Below are positions 1-8,758 of a DNA stretch of 64,000 bases, one piece after another (within the stretch, counting starts at the first letter, position 1; the number at the start of each line of letters is the position of its first letter). Under the pieces are notes generated by a model. The model was given only the letters and a program-made list of their open reading frames with translations. It had not been told where the DNA came from and ran no database searches. The stretch covers positions 1,823,545 to 1,887,544 of the forward strand of contig NZ_CP007203.1 in NCBI RefSeq assembly GCF_000340565.2. Reading direction: 5' to 3'. The translations under genes and the position numbers were made by a program. The stretch is from Nodularia spumigena CCY9414 (GTDB lineage Bacteria; Cyanobacteriota; Cyanobacteriia; Cyanobacteriales; Nostocaceae).

Positions 1-1301
1 CTATACCTGGTGAGAAAGAAACCAGTCATGGCACTGCTTGTGCAGGGTTAGCTATTGCTGAAGAAAATGGTACGGGAATTGTGGGTGTTGCTCCTGGTTG
101 TGCATTGATGCCGATTCGTAGTACTGGTTTTTTGGATGACCAATCCATTGAGGATATGTTTAACCATGCTCTGGAGCAGGGCGCTAGTGTAATTTCTTGT
201 AGCTGGGGAGCTTCTGCTGTCTATTTTCCTTTGTCTTTGCGCCAAAAGGCTGCTATTAGTCGGGCTGTGACTACAGGACGCAATGGTAAAGGTTGCGTGG
301 TTTTGTTTGCTGCGGGAAATGCTAACCGCCCGATTAAGGGTACTGTCTATGAACGGAATTGGCCAGAAAATCTGTTACAAGGAAATACGGATTGGTTAAG
401 TGGATTTCCACTACATCCAGATGTGATTGCTGTTGCTGCTTGTACTAGCTTGAACAAGAAAGCTGCTTACAGTAACTGGGGTACTAATGTTGCTCTGTGT
501 GCGCCTAGTAATAATGCTCCTCCAGGATTGACATTTGAGGGTAGGGGTTTTCTGAATACACAACCGGCGATCGCTACTTCTCTTCAGGGACGAAGAATTT
601 TGACTACTGACCAAGTAGGAGATGCAGGTTTCGATCCTACTGATTTTACCAATAGTTTCGGTGGTACTTCTAGCGCTACTCCTATCGTCGCAGGTGTGGC
701 GGCATTAGTTTTGTCAGCAAATCCTGACTTAACGGCTCAACAGGTAAAGTTGATTTTGGAAGAAACTGCTGATAAAATTGTGGATTATGACCCAGACCCC
801 CAGTTGGGGATGCGAGAAGGTACTTATGACAGTAACGGACATTCTCAATGGTTTGGTTATGGCAAAGTAAATGCAGCGAAGGCAGTGCAAGCCGCCCAGA
901 AACTACGCACTTCTGTGTTAGCTGCGAGTCAATACGTCAAGGGAGAGAATTCCCGTGAGTTGAGGATTCCAGATAATGCTCAACAGGGAATCAAAAGTGC
1001 GATCGCCATTGTTGAATCCCGCACCATTAAAGATATTCAAATAACAGTTAATATCACCCATGATTTTTTAGGCGATGTAGAAATTTATTTAATAGCTCCG
1101 AATAATCAACGGGTGTTGTTGCAAAACCGCACATTAGGCCGCCGCACTAATTTACAAACAACATATACCATGCGATCGCGCCCGTCGCTCAAACAGTTAC
1201 TTTCTCTTTCAGCTAAAGGAAGTTGGCAGTTATGGTTAATCGACTACGCCCCAGAAGATGTGGGAAAACTCAATAATTGGTCATTAGTCATTGGTTATTA
1301 G
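1..1301 (+). CDS. Subtilisin-like serine protease (S8) with C-terminal P domain, 5' end outside window
   Basis: The reading frame is open from base 3 and enters from the left edge, so the N-terminus and the catalytic Asp are missing. The catalytic His lies in SHGTACAG (His codon 27-29). The oxyanion Asn is in AAGNAN, and the catalytic Ser is in GGTSSATP (Ser codon 669-671). Residues after about nt 940 resemble a proprotein-convertase P (Homo B) domain, with ITHDFLGDVEIYLIAP and a closing KGSWQLWLIDYAPED. Subtilases of this kind are usually secreted or surface enzymes; no signal peptide can be checked here. The last codons (WSLVIGY) are themselves written in the TTGGTCA/TTAGTCA heptamer that continues past the stop. 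An in-frame GTG at 81 could be mistaken for a start, but the catalytic His lies upstream of it. Confidence 0.93.
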   Translation, partial: IPGEKETSHGTACAGLAIAEENGTGIVGVAPGCALMPIRSTGFLDDQSIEDMFNHALEQGASVISCSWGASAVYFPLSLRQKAAISRAVTTGRNGKGCVVLFAAGNANRPIKGTVYERNWPENLLQGNTDWLSGFPLHPDVIAVAACTSLNKKAAYSNWGTNVALCAPSNNAPPGLTFEGRGFLNTQPAIATSLQGRRILTTDQVGDAGFDPTDFTNSFGGTSSATPIVAGVAALVLSANPDLTAQQVKLILEETADKIVDYDPDPQLGMREGTYDSNGHSQWFGYGKVNAAKAVQAAQKLRTSVLAASQYVKGENSRELRIPDNAQQGIKSAIAIVESRTIKDIQITVNITHDFLGDVEIYLIAPNNQRVLLQNRTLGRRTNLQTTYTMRSRPSLKQLLSLSAKGSWQLWLIDYAPEDVGKLNNWSLVIGY

Positions 1302-1597
1302 TCATTGGTTATTAGTCATTGGTTATTGGTCATTGGTCATTGGTCATTGGTCATTGGTCATTGGTCATTGGTCATTGGTCATTGGTTATTAGTCATTGGG
1401 AAGTTACCGTCTTCTCCCCCCTGCTCCGGTGCTCCGGTGCTCCCCTGCCTCTTCTCATTGGTCATTGGTCATTGGTCATTGGTCATTGGTCATTGGTTAT
1501 TAGTCATTGGGAAGTTACCGTCTTCTCCCCCCTGCTCCGGTGCTCCGGTGCTCCCCTGCCTCTTCTCATTGGTCATTGGTCATTGGTCATTGGTCTG
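1276..1597 (+). repeat. Heptanucleotide (TTGGTCA/TTAGTCA) tandem array with a duplicated 60-bp spacer
   Basis: Blocks of the 7-nt unit TTGGTCA (variants TTAGTCA, TTGGTTA) alternate with a 60-bp segment that begins GGGAAGTTACCGTCTTCTCC and occurs twice, 111 bp apart. The array starts inside the last codons of the upstream subtilase gene and ends just before the 3' end of the acyltransferase gene. The spacer recurs in inverse orientation near 9955-10015 and in part near 48611. The unit lacks stop codons in all forward frames, so it makes spurious open frames. Confidence 0.95.
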
Positions 1598-1608
1598 TTT
1601 ACTGACTA

Positions 1609-2361
1609 TTAACTGTTAACATTTTCCGGGATTACTGATTCTTGAGGGCTTAATTGTTGTAGAACTAATGATAAATCTGATGTCAGGTTTTGGGCATTTT
1701 GTTTGACTTTACCTCCAGTGTAATCTGCTACATTTAATGTGGTTCCAATAGAGATTTTTACACTAGTACCCCACTGAGGATAAGGTTGGCTGTAGTTGAT
1801 ACTAACGGGGAGAATTTTGACATCCAATCCTGGGTGACTAGATTCAGCAGTCAAAGACAAACGAGCAATTCCTGGTTTTAACGGGTGAAGTTTGCCATCG
1901 CGATAAATATTACCTTCTGGATAAATAACTAATATTTCACCTTGTTGAAGTAATTCCACAGCATGACGGAGAGTAGTAATGGCTGGACGTTGAGGATTTA
2001 CAGGAAACCCTCCCATACTTCTAACTAACCAGCCTTGCAGTCCTTGACACTCATTGATAGTTACCATAAATCGCAGGTCTCGCCCTGTCACACAGCGACC
2101 GGTGGCATAGGGGAGAAGCAATGAATCCCAACGTGACCGATGGGTAGGAGCCAGAATCACAGGGCCAGTTAAGGGAATATTTTCTTGTCCAGTGATTTCA
2201 ATTTGTCGAAAAAAGAACGGTAAAAGAAGATGCTGCCCTAATAGATACAATAAAGGACTTAACCAAGGAGACACCCGTGAAGTAGTATGAGCTACCTTAG
2301 TATTTGCTTTGTTACTAGCTGGTGTTTCTTGGCTCGTCTGGTGGGAAGTATAAATTTCCAT
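1609..2361 (-). CDS. 1-acyl-sn-glycerol-3-phosphate acyltransferase (PlsC-like)
   Basis: This 250-residue protein carries the acyltransferase HX4D motif (His74-Arg-Ser-Arg-Trp-Asp79) and the phosphate-binding EGxxxR motif (Glu149 to Arg154 in PEGNIYRDG). The family transfers acyl groups to lysophosphatidate or a related glycerolipid at the membrane. A hydrophobic stretch at about 32-52 probably anchors the protein. It is a single gene on the minus strand; the next upstream gene, tadA, ends 96 bp away. The stop codon lies beside the heptamer array. The exact lipid substrate cannot be read from sequence; lysophospholipid acyltransferase is the wider alternative. A second, unrelated-looking acyltransferase is encoded at 61148-61990. 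Confidence 0.85.
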   Translation of the reverse strand: MEIYTSHQTSQETPASNKANTKVAHTTSRVSPWLSPLLYLLGQHLLLPFFFRQIEITGQENIPLTGPVILAPTHRSRWDSLLLPYATGRCVTGRDLRFMVTINECQGLQGWLVRSMGGFPVNPQRPAITTLRHAVELLQQGEILVIYPEGNIYRDGKLHPLKPGIARLSLTAESSHPGLDVKILPVSINYSQPYPQWGTSVKISIGTTLNVADYTGGKVKQNAQNLTSDLSLVLQQLSPQESVIPENVNS

Positions 2362-2457
2362 GTTGGTAGCTGCTGGTTGCCCTAAAATACAAGGAACCCT
2401 TGATTAGTTACACCGTAGTTTTTCTTTTGTGCATTGTGTTAAAGCGACTGGACAGTT

Positions 2458-2952
2458 TTATCTCTGTCCGTTATTTCTCTGACGACGATTGGCAAACCAG
2501 GTTTGTAATTGTTGACGACAAGTTGACTCTAAAACGCCTCCCATGACTCGCAGACGATGGTTAGAAGCAGCACCATCAGGGATATTAGTAACAGTACGAA
2601 TTGCGCCAGTTTTAGTATCGTCCACTCCATAGACAAGCTGTTGTAAACGTGCTTGGACAATAGCACCGGCACACATCGGACAAGGTTCTAGGGTGACGTA
2701 CAGGGTGCATTGATTTAAGCGCCAATTGTGTAAACTGTTAGCAGCAGCTCGCAGAGCGATGATTTCTGCGTGAGCTGTGGGATCTTGGTCACGTTCTTTT
2801 CGGTTTTCGCCTTCAGCAATCATATTTCCACCCGCATCAATAATCACAGCACCAACGGGGACTTCACCTGCATCGCCTGCGATTTGTGCTAAGTCTAGGG
2901 CGCGACTCATCCATTGCCGATGTATAAGATATTCTGGATATTCAATTAACAT
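2458..2952 (-). CDS. tadA: tRNA-specific adenosine deaminase
   Basis: TadA deaminates A34 to inosine in tRNA-Arg(ACG), which lets it read CGN codons. The 164-residue protein has the zinc and catalytic motif HAE (His61, Glu63) and the second zinc motif PCPMC (Cys91, Cys94), in the order and spacing typical of the cytidine/deoxycytidylate deaminase fold. Length matches bacterial TadA. The start MLIEYPEY is the first ATG of the frame. The gene stands alone between the acyltransferase and glutaredoxin genes. A guanine deaminase would have similar motifs, but size and overall pattern favour TadA. Confidence 0.92.
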   Translation of the reverse strand: MLIEYPEYLIHRQWMSRALDLAQIAGDAGEVPVGAVIIDAGGNMIAEGENRKERDQDPTAHAEIIALRAAANSLHNWRLNQCTLYVTLEPCPMCAGAIVQARLQQLVYGVDDTKTGAIRTVTNIPDGAASNHRLRVMGGVLESTCRQQLQTWFANRRQRNNGQR

Positions 2953-3183
2953 TTTCCCATCGCTATTCAGAAACGGGCTATTGGATATGGAGTGAATTTA
3001 AATATGCTTTTCCCCAAATTTCGTAGGGACAATTCATGTAGCCATAGGCTTGTTGAAGAGTATTGTCCCTAGATTCTTTTTCGGAGATATTTACAGCATA
3101 TTTCATTTGGGTGAAGTACACTAGGGCGGGCAATCCTTGCCCTCCCCCACAAGAGTTTTAATACAAAAATTTGTACTTCATTT

Positions 3184-3203
3184 ACCTGCAACCTGCAACC
3201 TGC
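3184..3203. repeat. CCTGCAA heptanucleotide repeat, about 2.9 units
   Basis: A short run of the 7-nt unit ACCTGCA lies just downstream of the glutaredoxin gene. It is one of several unrelated sequences in this window that share a 7-nt period. Confidence 0.8.
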
Positions 3204-3221
3204 TGTATTTATTAACTGAAG

Positions 3222-3536
3222 TTAAATAGCGGGTTGGGCTAGAAGTGAGTCGAGTTGAGCTTTTGTATCTAGCTGATAAAGGTCATCACAACCACCAATG
3301 TGCTGATGATTGATGAAAATCTGTGGTACTGAACGGCGACCATTGGCACGTTCGGCCATTTTGGCTCTGGCTGCTTCGTCGCCATCGATTTTGTACTCTG
3401 TGAATCTTACACCTTTCCACCACAGCAACATCTTGGCACGGATGCAATAAGGACAGGTTTGCCAGGTGTAGATTTCCACATTGGCTTTGACTTGTTCTGG
3501 ATGGCGACCAAAAAGGGGGTTGAGGAAATTCTGCAT
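3222..3536 (-). CDS. grxC: Glutaredoxin 3-type (GrxC)
   Basis: This is a 104-residue dithiol glutaredoxin with the active site CPYC (Cys28, Cys31) after a beta strand VEIYTWQT. The later cis-Pro segment RSVPQIFINHQHIGGCDDL is the glutathione-binding part. It reduces protein disulfides and glutathionylated proteins with GSH in the cytoplasm. The first 15-20 residues (MQNFLNPLFGRHPEQ) extend a little beyond the compact domain, which is usual in cyanobacterial GrxC. It is a single gene. The 269 bp between it and tadA hold only a G+C-rich inverted repeat and three CCTGCAA heptamers. Confidence 0.92.
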   Translation of the reverse strand: MQNFLNPLFGRHPEQVKANVEIYTWQTCPYCIRAKMLLWWKGVRFTEYKIDGDEAARAKMAERANGRRSVPQIFINHQHIGGCDDLYQLDTKAQLDSLLAQPAI

Positions 3537-3835
3537 ATTTTTTCTTATGGAGTTTTGTTAATTATCTCTAGGGTAAATGATCGCCGATGCCTATACCCGC
3601 CAATTGCGGCAATCACAGTAATGGAGTAATAGTAAACTAGATTTAATATGACTGTATTTATGGGCAAAAACATGAGTTTAATTGTCATTATGGGGCGGTG
3701 ATTGGCATTAAGCAGCAAATCTTAACACATCTGTTAGTAGATAGTATTTCCCAGGTGTATACGCCCTTTGGTAGACTTGAAGACTGAAATAGCCAGATAA
3801 AAAGACATAAGTCAAGCAGTTTAGAGGGTGACTCT

Positions 3836-4876
3836 GTGGAAAATACACTTGGATTAGAGATTATTGAAGTAGTAGAGCAAGCTGCGATCGCTTCCTCAAA
3901 GTGGATGGGTAAAGGCGAAAAGAACATTGCTGACCAAGTAGCAGTGGAAGCCATGCGGGAGCGGATGAACAAAATCTATATGCGCGGACGCATTGTGATT
4001 GGTGAAGGCGAACGCGACGAAGCGCCGATGCTCTACATTGGGGAAGAAGTGGGTATTTGTACCCAACCAGATGCCAAAAACTTCTGTAACCCTGATGAAT
4101 TAATTGAAATTGACATTGCTGTTGACCCTTGCGAAGGCACAAACTTGGTTGCCTACGGTCAAAATGGTTCAATGGCAGTTTTGGCAATTTCCGAAAAAGG
4201 TGGTTTATTTGCTGCGCCTGACTTCTACATGAAGAAACTGGCAGCACCAGCCCCAGCCAAAGGTTTGGTAGACATTAACAAGTCTGCTACCGAAAACCTG
4301 AAAATCCTCTCTGAGTGCTTAAACCGTTCTGTAGAAGAATTGGTAGTTGTGGTGATGGATCGTCCCCGCCACGAAGGACTCATTAAGGAAATTCGCACTG
4401 CCGGCGCGAGAGTCCGACTAATCAGTGATGGTGACGTTTCTGCTGCCATCTCCTGCGCCTTTGGTGGTACTAATATCCATGCTTTGATGGGTATCGGTGC
4501 AGCACCTGAAGGAGTCATCTCGGCTGCGGCTATGCGCTGCTTGGGAGGACATTTCCAAGGGCAGTTGATCTATGACCCAGAAGTTGTGCAAACAGGCTTG
4601 ATTGGCGAAAGCAGAGAAGGCAATCTGGCACGGTTGAAGGAAATGGGCATCAATGACCCCGATAAGGTTTATGATGCTGACGAATTAGCCTCTGGCGAAA
4701 CTGTTCTATTTGCTGCTTGCGGTATTACCCCCGGCACTCTGATGGAAGGTGTCCGCTTCTTCAAGGGTGGTGCAAGGACTCAAAGTTTGGTTATTTCCAA
4801 CCAGTCCAAAACAGCCCGTTTTGTTGATACTATCCATTTGTTTGACGATCCCCAGAATCTGCAATTGCATCAGTAA
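3836..4876 (+). CDS. glpX: Class II fructose-1,6-bisphosphatase / sedoheptulose-1,7-bisphosphatase
   Basis: The 346-residue protein is the GlpX-type bisphosphatase that in cyanobacteria hydrolyses both FBP and SBP in the Calvin cycle. It shows the conserved [16 protein letters not shown] metal-binding region (about residues 53-68), [15 protein letters not shown] and [11 protein letters not shown] (substrate-binding part). The start is GTG at 3836, supported by GAGGGTG 5 nt upstream; no ATG fits the conserved N-terminus. It is monocistronic, with 299 bp upstream and dispersed repeats downstream. The family is regulated by redox state and AMP, which is family knowledge and not visible here. Confidence 0.95.
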   Translation: MENTLGLEIIEVVEQAAIASSKWMGKGEKNIADQVAVEAMRERMNKIYMRGRIVIGEGERDEAPMLYIGEEVGICTQPDAKNFCNPDELIEIDIAVDPCEGTNLVAYGQNGSMAVLAISEKGGLFAAPDFYMKKLAAPAPAKGLVDINKSATENLKILSECLNRSVEELVVVVMDRPRHEGLIKEIRTAGARVRLISDGDVSAAISCAFGGTNIHALMGIGAAPEGVISAAAMRCLGGHFQGQLIYDPEVVQTGLIGESREGNLARLKEMGINDPDKVYDADELASGETVLFAACGITPGTLMEGVRFFKGGARTQSLVISNQSKTARFVDTIHLFDDPQNLQLHQ

Positions 4877-4879
4877 TTA

Positions 4880-5075
4880 GGGAGTAGGGAGTAGGGAATT
4901 TTAGATTTTAGATTTTGGATTTTGGATTGAACTTCAATCTAAAATCGCAAGTCCAAAATCCAAAATAGATGGATTGGGAATTGGGGACATCGGGACTGGG
5001 GAAGAATTTTCCTCATCCCTGATACCCCATCCCTGATACCTATGGAAAATAATCAATAATCAATAATCAATAATC
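4880..5075. repeat. Cluster of 7-nt repeats (GGGAGTA, ATTTTAG/ATTTTGG, AATAATC) with an inverted repeat
   Basis: The glpX-hemA intergenic region (221 bp) is almost wholly repeats. It holds GGGAGTA (4880-4897), then ATTTTAG/ATTTTGG units (4898-4926), whose inverted copy lies at about 4936-4966. Four AATAATC units follow at 5048-5075, ending 22 bp before the hemA start. The inverted arms could fold into an A+T-rich hairpin. Similar ATTTTAG units lie upstream of the rhodanese gene (6961-7000) and of the broken amidase (52362-52430). Confidence 0.85.
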
Positions 5076-5097
5076 CATTACCAATAAACGATAAATA

Positions 5098-6384
5098 ATG
5101 AATATTGCAGTGGTGGGGTTAAGCCATAAAACAGCCCCAGTTGAAATCCGGGAAAAGCTGAGTATTCCAGAACCACAAACTGAAAGTGCGATCGCTCATC
5201 TGAATAGCTATCCCCATATTGACGAAGTAGCAATACTTAGCACCTGCAACCGCCTGGAAATTTACATTGTTACTAGCGAAACAGAGCAAGGCATCAGGGA
5301 AGTTACTCAGTTTCTTTCAGAACACAGCAAATTGCCTGTACAGTCTCTGCGTCAACACTTGTTTATGTTGCTCCATGATGATGCTGTGATGCACATGATG
5401 CGCGTAGCTGCTGGGTTAGATAGCTTAGTTCTCGGAGAAGGTCAAATTCTGGCTCAGGTGAAAAATACTCACAAACTGGGACAGCAATATAATGGTATAA
5501 AAACAGTTTTAAATCGATTATTTAAACAAGCGCTGACAGCTGGTAAGCGTGTGCGGACTGAAACTAACATTGGTACTGGTGCGGTTTCTATTAGTTCGGC
5601 GGCTGTGGAGTTGGCACAAATGAAGGCGGCTAATTTAGCGGCTTGTCGAGTCGCAATTATCGGTGCTGGCAAAATGTCACGTTTGTTGGTACAACACCTG
5701 ATTTCTAAAGGTGCTGCCCAAATCAGTATTGTCAATCGCTCTCAAGAACGCGCCCAGCAATTGGCAAAACTTTATCCTGAGCAGCCTATACATACTCACA
5801 CTTTATCAGAAATGATGGCAGTAATTGCCGAAAGCGATTTAGTATTTACTAGCACTTCTGCAACTGAGCCAATACTTGAACGCAGCACGTTAGAAACAGT
5901 TTTAGAGTCTAGTCGCTCTTTGATGTTATTTGATATTTCTGTGCCGCGTAATGTCCACAGTAATGTCAATGAATTGGCAAATGTCCAAGCTTTTAATGTG
6001 GACGATTTGAAGGCTGTGGTGGCGCAAAACCACGAAAGTCGCCGTAAAATGGCGCAGGAAGCCGAGAAACTTCTAGATGAAGAAGTGGAAGCTTTTGATA
6101 TTTGGTGGCGATCGCTCGAAACTGTCTCTACAATTAGTTGTCTGAGAAATAAAGTAGAAACCATCCGCGAACAAGAATTAGAAAAAGCTTTATCTCGATT
6201 GGGTTCGGAATTCGCCGAAAAACATCAAGAAGTCATTGAGGCTTTAACACGAGGCATTGTAAATAAAATTTTACATGATCCAATGGTACAGTTACGAGCG
6301 CAGCAAGATGTTGAGGCGAGACGACACTGTATGCAAACCCTGCAAACTTTGTTTAATTTAGATGCAGGCGAGCAATTTAGCTAA
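5098..6384 (+). CDS. hemA: Glutamyl-tRNA reductase
   Basis: HemA reduces glutamyl-tRNA(Glu) to glutamate-1-semialdehyde with NADPH, the committed step of C5 tetrapyrrole synthesis for chlorophyll, phycobilins and haem. The catalytic Cys50 sits in [23 protein letters not shown] is the classic N-terminus, [11 protein letters not shown] follows near 125, and the NADPH-binding [12 protein letters not shown] lies near 186-197. The C-terminal helical dimerisation domain is complete. Length (428) is normal. The ATG at 5098 fits the family start. It is single; the ArsR gene converges from the right with a 27-bp gap. Confidence 0.97.
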   Translation: MNIAVVGLSHKTAPVEIREKLSIPEPQTESAIAHLNSYPHIDEVAILSTCNRLEIYIVTSETEQGIREVTQFLSEHSKLPVQSLRQHLFMLLHDDAVMHMMRVAAGLDSLVLGEGQILAQVKNTHKLGQQYNGIKTVLNRLFKQALTAGKRVRTETNIGTGAVSISSAAVELAQMKAANLAACRVAIIGAGKMSRLLVQHLISKGAAQISIVNRSQERAQQLAKLYPEQPIHTHTLSEMMAVIAESDLVFTSTSATEPILERSTLETVLESSRSLMLFDISVPRNVHSNVNELANVQAFNVDDLKAVVAQNHESRRKMAQEAEKLLDEEVEAFDIWWRSLETVSTISCLRNKVETIREQELEKALSRLGSEFAEKHQEVIEALTRGIVNKILHDPMVQLRAQQDVEARRHCMQTLQTLFNLDAGEQFS

Positions 6385-6411
6385 ATTATGGGACATGGGG
6401 AATCAAATTAA

Positions 6412-6765
6412 CTATCCCTTTGTCCCCCAATTTCTACTTTCCAATTGTGACAACTGTTGGGTTTGTTCTTGCAGTCGGACGGACAGGCGATCGCATACTA
6501 AATCACACAACTGAAATAAAATCGGATCAGCGATTTCATAAATTACACTGACTCCCTCTGGTGTTCTTTTAACAATCCCCGCCTGGGCTAAAACTTTGAG
6601 ATGCTTGGATACGTTGGCTTGTCCTAGTCCAGTCTCAGTAATAATTTCAGTAACATTTTTAGCACCTGTTTTTAAACAACATAATACTTGTAGCCGGCTG
6701 ACTTCTGACAAAACTTTGAAATAATTTGCAACTTGGCTGAGTGCGGCTGGAAATATCTCTGACAT
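6412..6765 (-). CDS. ArsR-family transcriptional repressor, probably thiol-sensing
   Basis: This 117-residue winged-helix protein has the ArsR recognition region (TEIITETGLGQANVSKHLKV, about 39-58) and wing (VKRTPEGVSVIYEIAD). It carries four cysteines: Cys29-Cys30 in the LQVLCCLK helix and Cys87/Cys91 in the C-terminal helix. One Cys in each helix is reminiscent of the persulfide-responsive SqrR/BigR group, not of the CVC metal site of ArsR/SmtB. It is divergent from the rhodanese gene at 7005, with a 239-bp gap holding an inverted repeat. The likely job is repression of that gene. Sensing of persulfide or another thiol oxidant is inference from the Cys pattern and the partner. Confidence 0.85.
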   Translation of the reverse strand: MSEIFPAALSQVANYFKVLSEVSRLQVLCCLKTGAKNVTEIITETGLGQANVSKHLKVLAQAGIVKRTPEGVSVIYEIADPILFQLCDLVCDRLSVRLQEQTQQLSQLESRNWGTKG

Positions 6766-6804
6766 CGAACGGTAAATATTGTTTGGCTTTTATGTTGATT
6801 ATTC

Positions 6805-6845
6805 TACTATATAGGAATATACTAAATAAGTTAAGTTATATAGTA
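6805..6845. promoter_or_regulatory. Inverted repeat in the ArsR/rhodanese intergenic region, candidate operator
   Basis: TACTATATA (6805-6813) and TATATAGTA (6837-6845) are perfect 9-nt inverted arms separated by 23 bp, in an A+T-rich stretch 40-80 bp upstream of the ArsR start. Their position between divergent genes makes them a candidate operator or overlapping promoter region. Arm spacing is longer than in the usual 12-2-12 ArsR operator, so confidence is modest. Confidence 0.4.
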
Positions 6846-6960
6846 AGTAGGCGGGAGTAAATTCAACTATGTTAAGCAATGTAACATTATTGCAATTCAT
6901 TTAGCAGTCAGGCTTGAGCATCTATTTGAGGACTAAAGTCCTGACTACAAACCTTTAATT

Positions 6961-7000
6961 AAAAATCCAAAATCCAAAATCTAAAATCTAAAATCTAAAA
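6961..7000. repeat. AAAATCC/AAAATCT heptanucleotide repeats before the rhodanese gene
   Basis: About five units of AAAATCC or AAAATCT (reverse complement of the GATTTTAG type) end 4 bp before the ATG at 7005. They replace a recognisable Shine-Dalgarno sequence. Confidence 0.8.
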
Positions 7001-7004
7001 TTGT

Positions 7005-7541
7005 ATGACTTCAGAAACTAAGTTAGAATTGGTTGAAGCTTCGACTGTCAAAGGCTGGACTGAAACAGAAAAAGTGCATCTGATAGATGTGCGCGAACCT
7101 TCCGAATATGCAGCAGAACATATTCCAGGTGCTAAACTTTTACCCCTTTCTCAATTCCAACCAGAACAAGTACCTTTCCAGCGTAATACGAAAGTGGTGC
7201 TTTATTGCCAATCGGGAAATCGCTCTAATCAAGCCGCGCAAAAATTGATTAATGCGGGATTTTCAGATTTTGCTCAACTACAAGGGGGAATTATATCCTG
7301 GAAACAGTTAAATTATCCCACTAAAATTAATAAAGATGCTCCCATTAGTTTAATGAGACAAGTGCAAATTGTGGCTGGTTCATTAGTATTTACCGGAACT
7401 ATTTTAGGTGCTTTTGTTTCGCCTTGGTTTTTAATTTTAAGTGGTTTTGTTGGCGCAGGTTTAGTATTTGCTGGAGTGAGTAACACTTGTGCTATGGGAA
7501 TGTTATTGGCGAAATTACCCTACAATCAGCGTGTTAAATGA
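7005..7541 (+). CDS. Rhodanese-domain protein with C-terminal DUF2892 membrane segment
   Basis: The 178-residue protein joins an N-terminal rhodanese domain (about 10-100) to a membrane tail. The active-site loop is CQSGNRS with Cys68, preceded by LIDVREPSEYAAEHIPGA. The C-terminal part (about 115-170) has two hydrophobic segments and ends in SNTCAMGMLLAKLPYN, like YgaP-type DUF2892 proteins. It should carry sulfane sulfur as a Cys persulfide at the inner face of the membrane. The partner is the divergent ArsR gene, so it is probably induced by sulfide, polysulfide or a similar stress (inference). The start ATG at 7005 is preceded by heptamer repeats instead of a clear ribosome binding site. 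Confidence 0.88.
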   Translation: MTSETKLELVEASTVKGWTETEKVHLIDVREPSEYAAEHIPGAKLLPLSQFQPEQVPFQRNTKVVLYCQSGNRSNQAAQKLINAGFSDFAQLQGGIISWKQLNYPTKINKDAPISLMRQVQIVAGSLVFTGTILGAFVSPWFLILSGFVGAGLVFAGVSNTCAMGMLLAKLPYNQRVK

Positions 7542-7645
7542 TTGACCTCTTTAATAGCTTCTTAGTTTTTAATAATTCTCATACAAGAGAAAAGAGGGAG
7601 TTATTTAATCAACCTTGTAAAATAAATCGCAAAATCTTTGAGTTT

Positions 7646-7835
7646 AGGACTTACGCATTGACAATAAAGCCCAAATATGTATCACACTAAAAAGTACATA
7701 TTTCGTAAGGGTTTAGCAATGCTAAACCCTTACCACACGGGTATATTTACTATCAACATAATCATTGTTCAAAGCCGGAAATTGGCTATTTTGGTGACTG
7801 CATACCATGATTAATTTGTACAGTGCGTAAGTCCT
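7646..7835. mobile_element. MITE-like element with AGGACTTACGCA inverted termini (copy 1 of 3)
   Basis: The 190-bp element begins AGGACTTACGCA and ends TGCGTAAGTCCT, perfect 12-nt inverted termini. If the ends are taken as GGACTTACGC/GCGTAAGTCC, both flanks are TA, suggesting a TA target duplication as used by IS630/Tc1-type transposases. It has no coding capacity. Two other elements with the same termini lie at 15382-15472 and 57064-57206 with different interiors. The rest of the 7542-7966 gap is A+T rich with no gene seen. Confidence 0.8.
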
Positions 7836-7966
7836 AGAGTTGTCAATTCACTTAATTGGTGATTGAGGTTCAAATTGATTGCACATACATCAAGGTTAAC
7901 ATTTAAAAATGTAAATTGTCATATCTTTCCATAAAAAATATTCGTTCATGATTGGAAGTAAAACTT

Positions 7967-8350
7967 CTAACCACCATATAATTGTATTAACTCTAATTTA
8001 ACTGTATTTTCCGCATAATTAGCAAATAAAATAAATAACTTCAACCATCGAGAACCCAGTAAAATTTCCTGTATTTCATCTCCAGCAAATACAGGAACTT
8101 CAAAATCTTGACCATCTATGATTACCCTACCGTTATAAACATCAAATTCAGTTTCACCCTGAGCAGTTCTTAATTTATCTTGACCTAAAAAAGTCCAATC
8201 AAGACTTTGGACATCTTGTTTATTCATAGCTAAATATTCAGTAAATCCTGTATCTAACATTGTTTCTACAGGAAAACTGAAATTATCTCCACCAATTAAA
8301 TCAATTTCAAAATAAATTTGCCCATTTTCTCCAAATATTCCTTCAATCAT
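7967..8350 (-). CDS. Retropepsin-like (clan AA) aspartic protease, pair A
   Basis: This 127-residue protein has the motif LDTGF (Asp33-Thr-Gly) after a beta-rich N-terminus (GQIYFEIDLIGG), and a later hydrophobic-hydrophobic-Gly element around EILLGSRWLKL. One DTG per chain implies a homodimeric protease of the retropepsin type. Its ATG overlaps the TGA of the upstream gene (8347-8664) by 4 nt, so translation is coupled. The substrate is unknown. A closely related copy lies at 14265-14627 with the same partner and the same overlap. Proteolytic activity is inferred from the motif only. Confidence 0.75.
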   Translation of the reverse strand: MIEGIFGENGQIYFEIDLIGGDNFSFPVETMLDTGFTEYLAMNKQDVQSLDWTFLGQDKLRTAQGETEFDVYNGRVIIDGQDFEVPVFAGDEIQEILLGSRWLKLFILFANYAENTVKLELIQLYGG

Positions 8351-8664
8351 ATTCTGCCACTAACTCCCGTTTCATTAATGCCATAAATATGATGAATTAA
8401 ATGAGGATACTTTTCCCTAGCCATTTTACTAGCTACTTCCTTATCCTCATCAATAAAATAATCACCACTATCAGGTTCAATAGCAATGTACCAACCATAG
8501 TATTTATCGAGTATTTCTGGTTTTAAACGCTCAAAAATCACCCAACAACGATCCGAAAATGCCTTTCTTCTCGCTCTATCTTGAGCTTTTTGTTCTTCTG
8601 TCCATTGAATTTCGGGAAATACTCGGCCACGTCTGACAATTCTCTCTGATGGACTTTGAGCCAT
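8347..8664 (-). CDS. DUF5678-like small protein, first gene of pair A
   Basis: This 105-residue soluble protein has a basic N-terminus (RRGRVFPE), an Arg/Lys-rich helix (about 25-50) and the conserved segment GWYIAIEPDSGDYFID (57-72), followed by AREKYPH and a C-terminal YGINETG. The pattern resembles DUF5678. The start ATG has GAGG 8 nt upstream. It overlaps the aspartic-protease gene by 4 nt (ATGA). The tight two-gene layout, small size and repeated presence in the genome resemble toxin-antitoxin modules, but nothing in the sequence proves that. The paralogue is at 13951-14268. Confidence 0.75.
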   Translation of the reverse strand: MAQSPSERIVRRGRVFPEIQWTEEQKAQDRARRKAFSDRCWVIFERLKPEILDKYYGWYIAIEPDSGDYFIDEDKEVASKMAREKYPHLIHHIYGINETGVSGRI

Positions 8665-8758
8665 ATTTTTTACCTCAATATAATTATTGTCTCTACACTA
8701 TTATAAAACATCCTCATTATTTTAGAGCGTGGAGTGCAGCACCAGAGGAGGTCAAATT

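Noticed and set aside
3688-4518. Minus-strand frames opposite the start and body of glpX, including a 128-residue one
   Set aside because: They mirror a strongly coding plus-strand gene, have no recognisable motifs and lack upstream signals.
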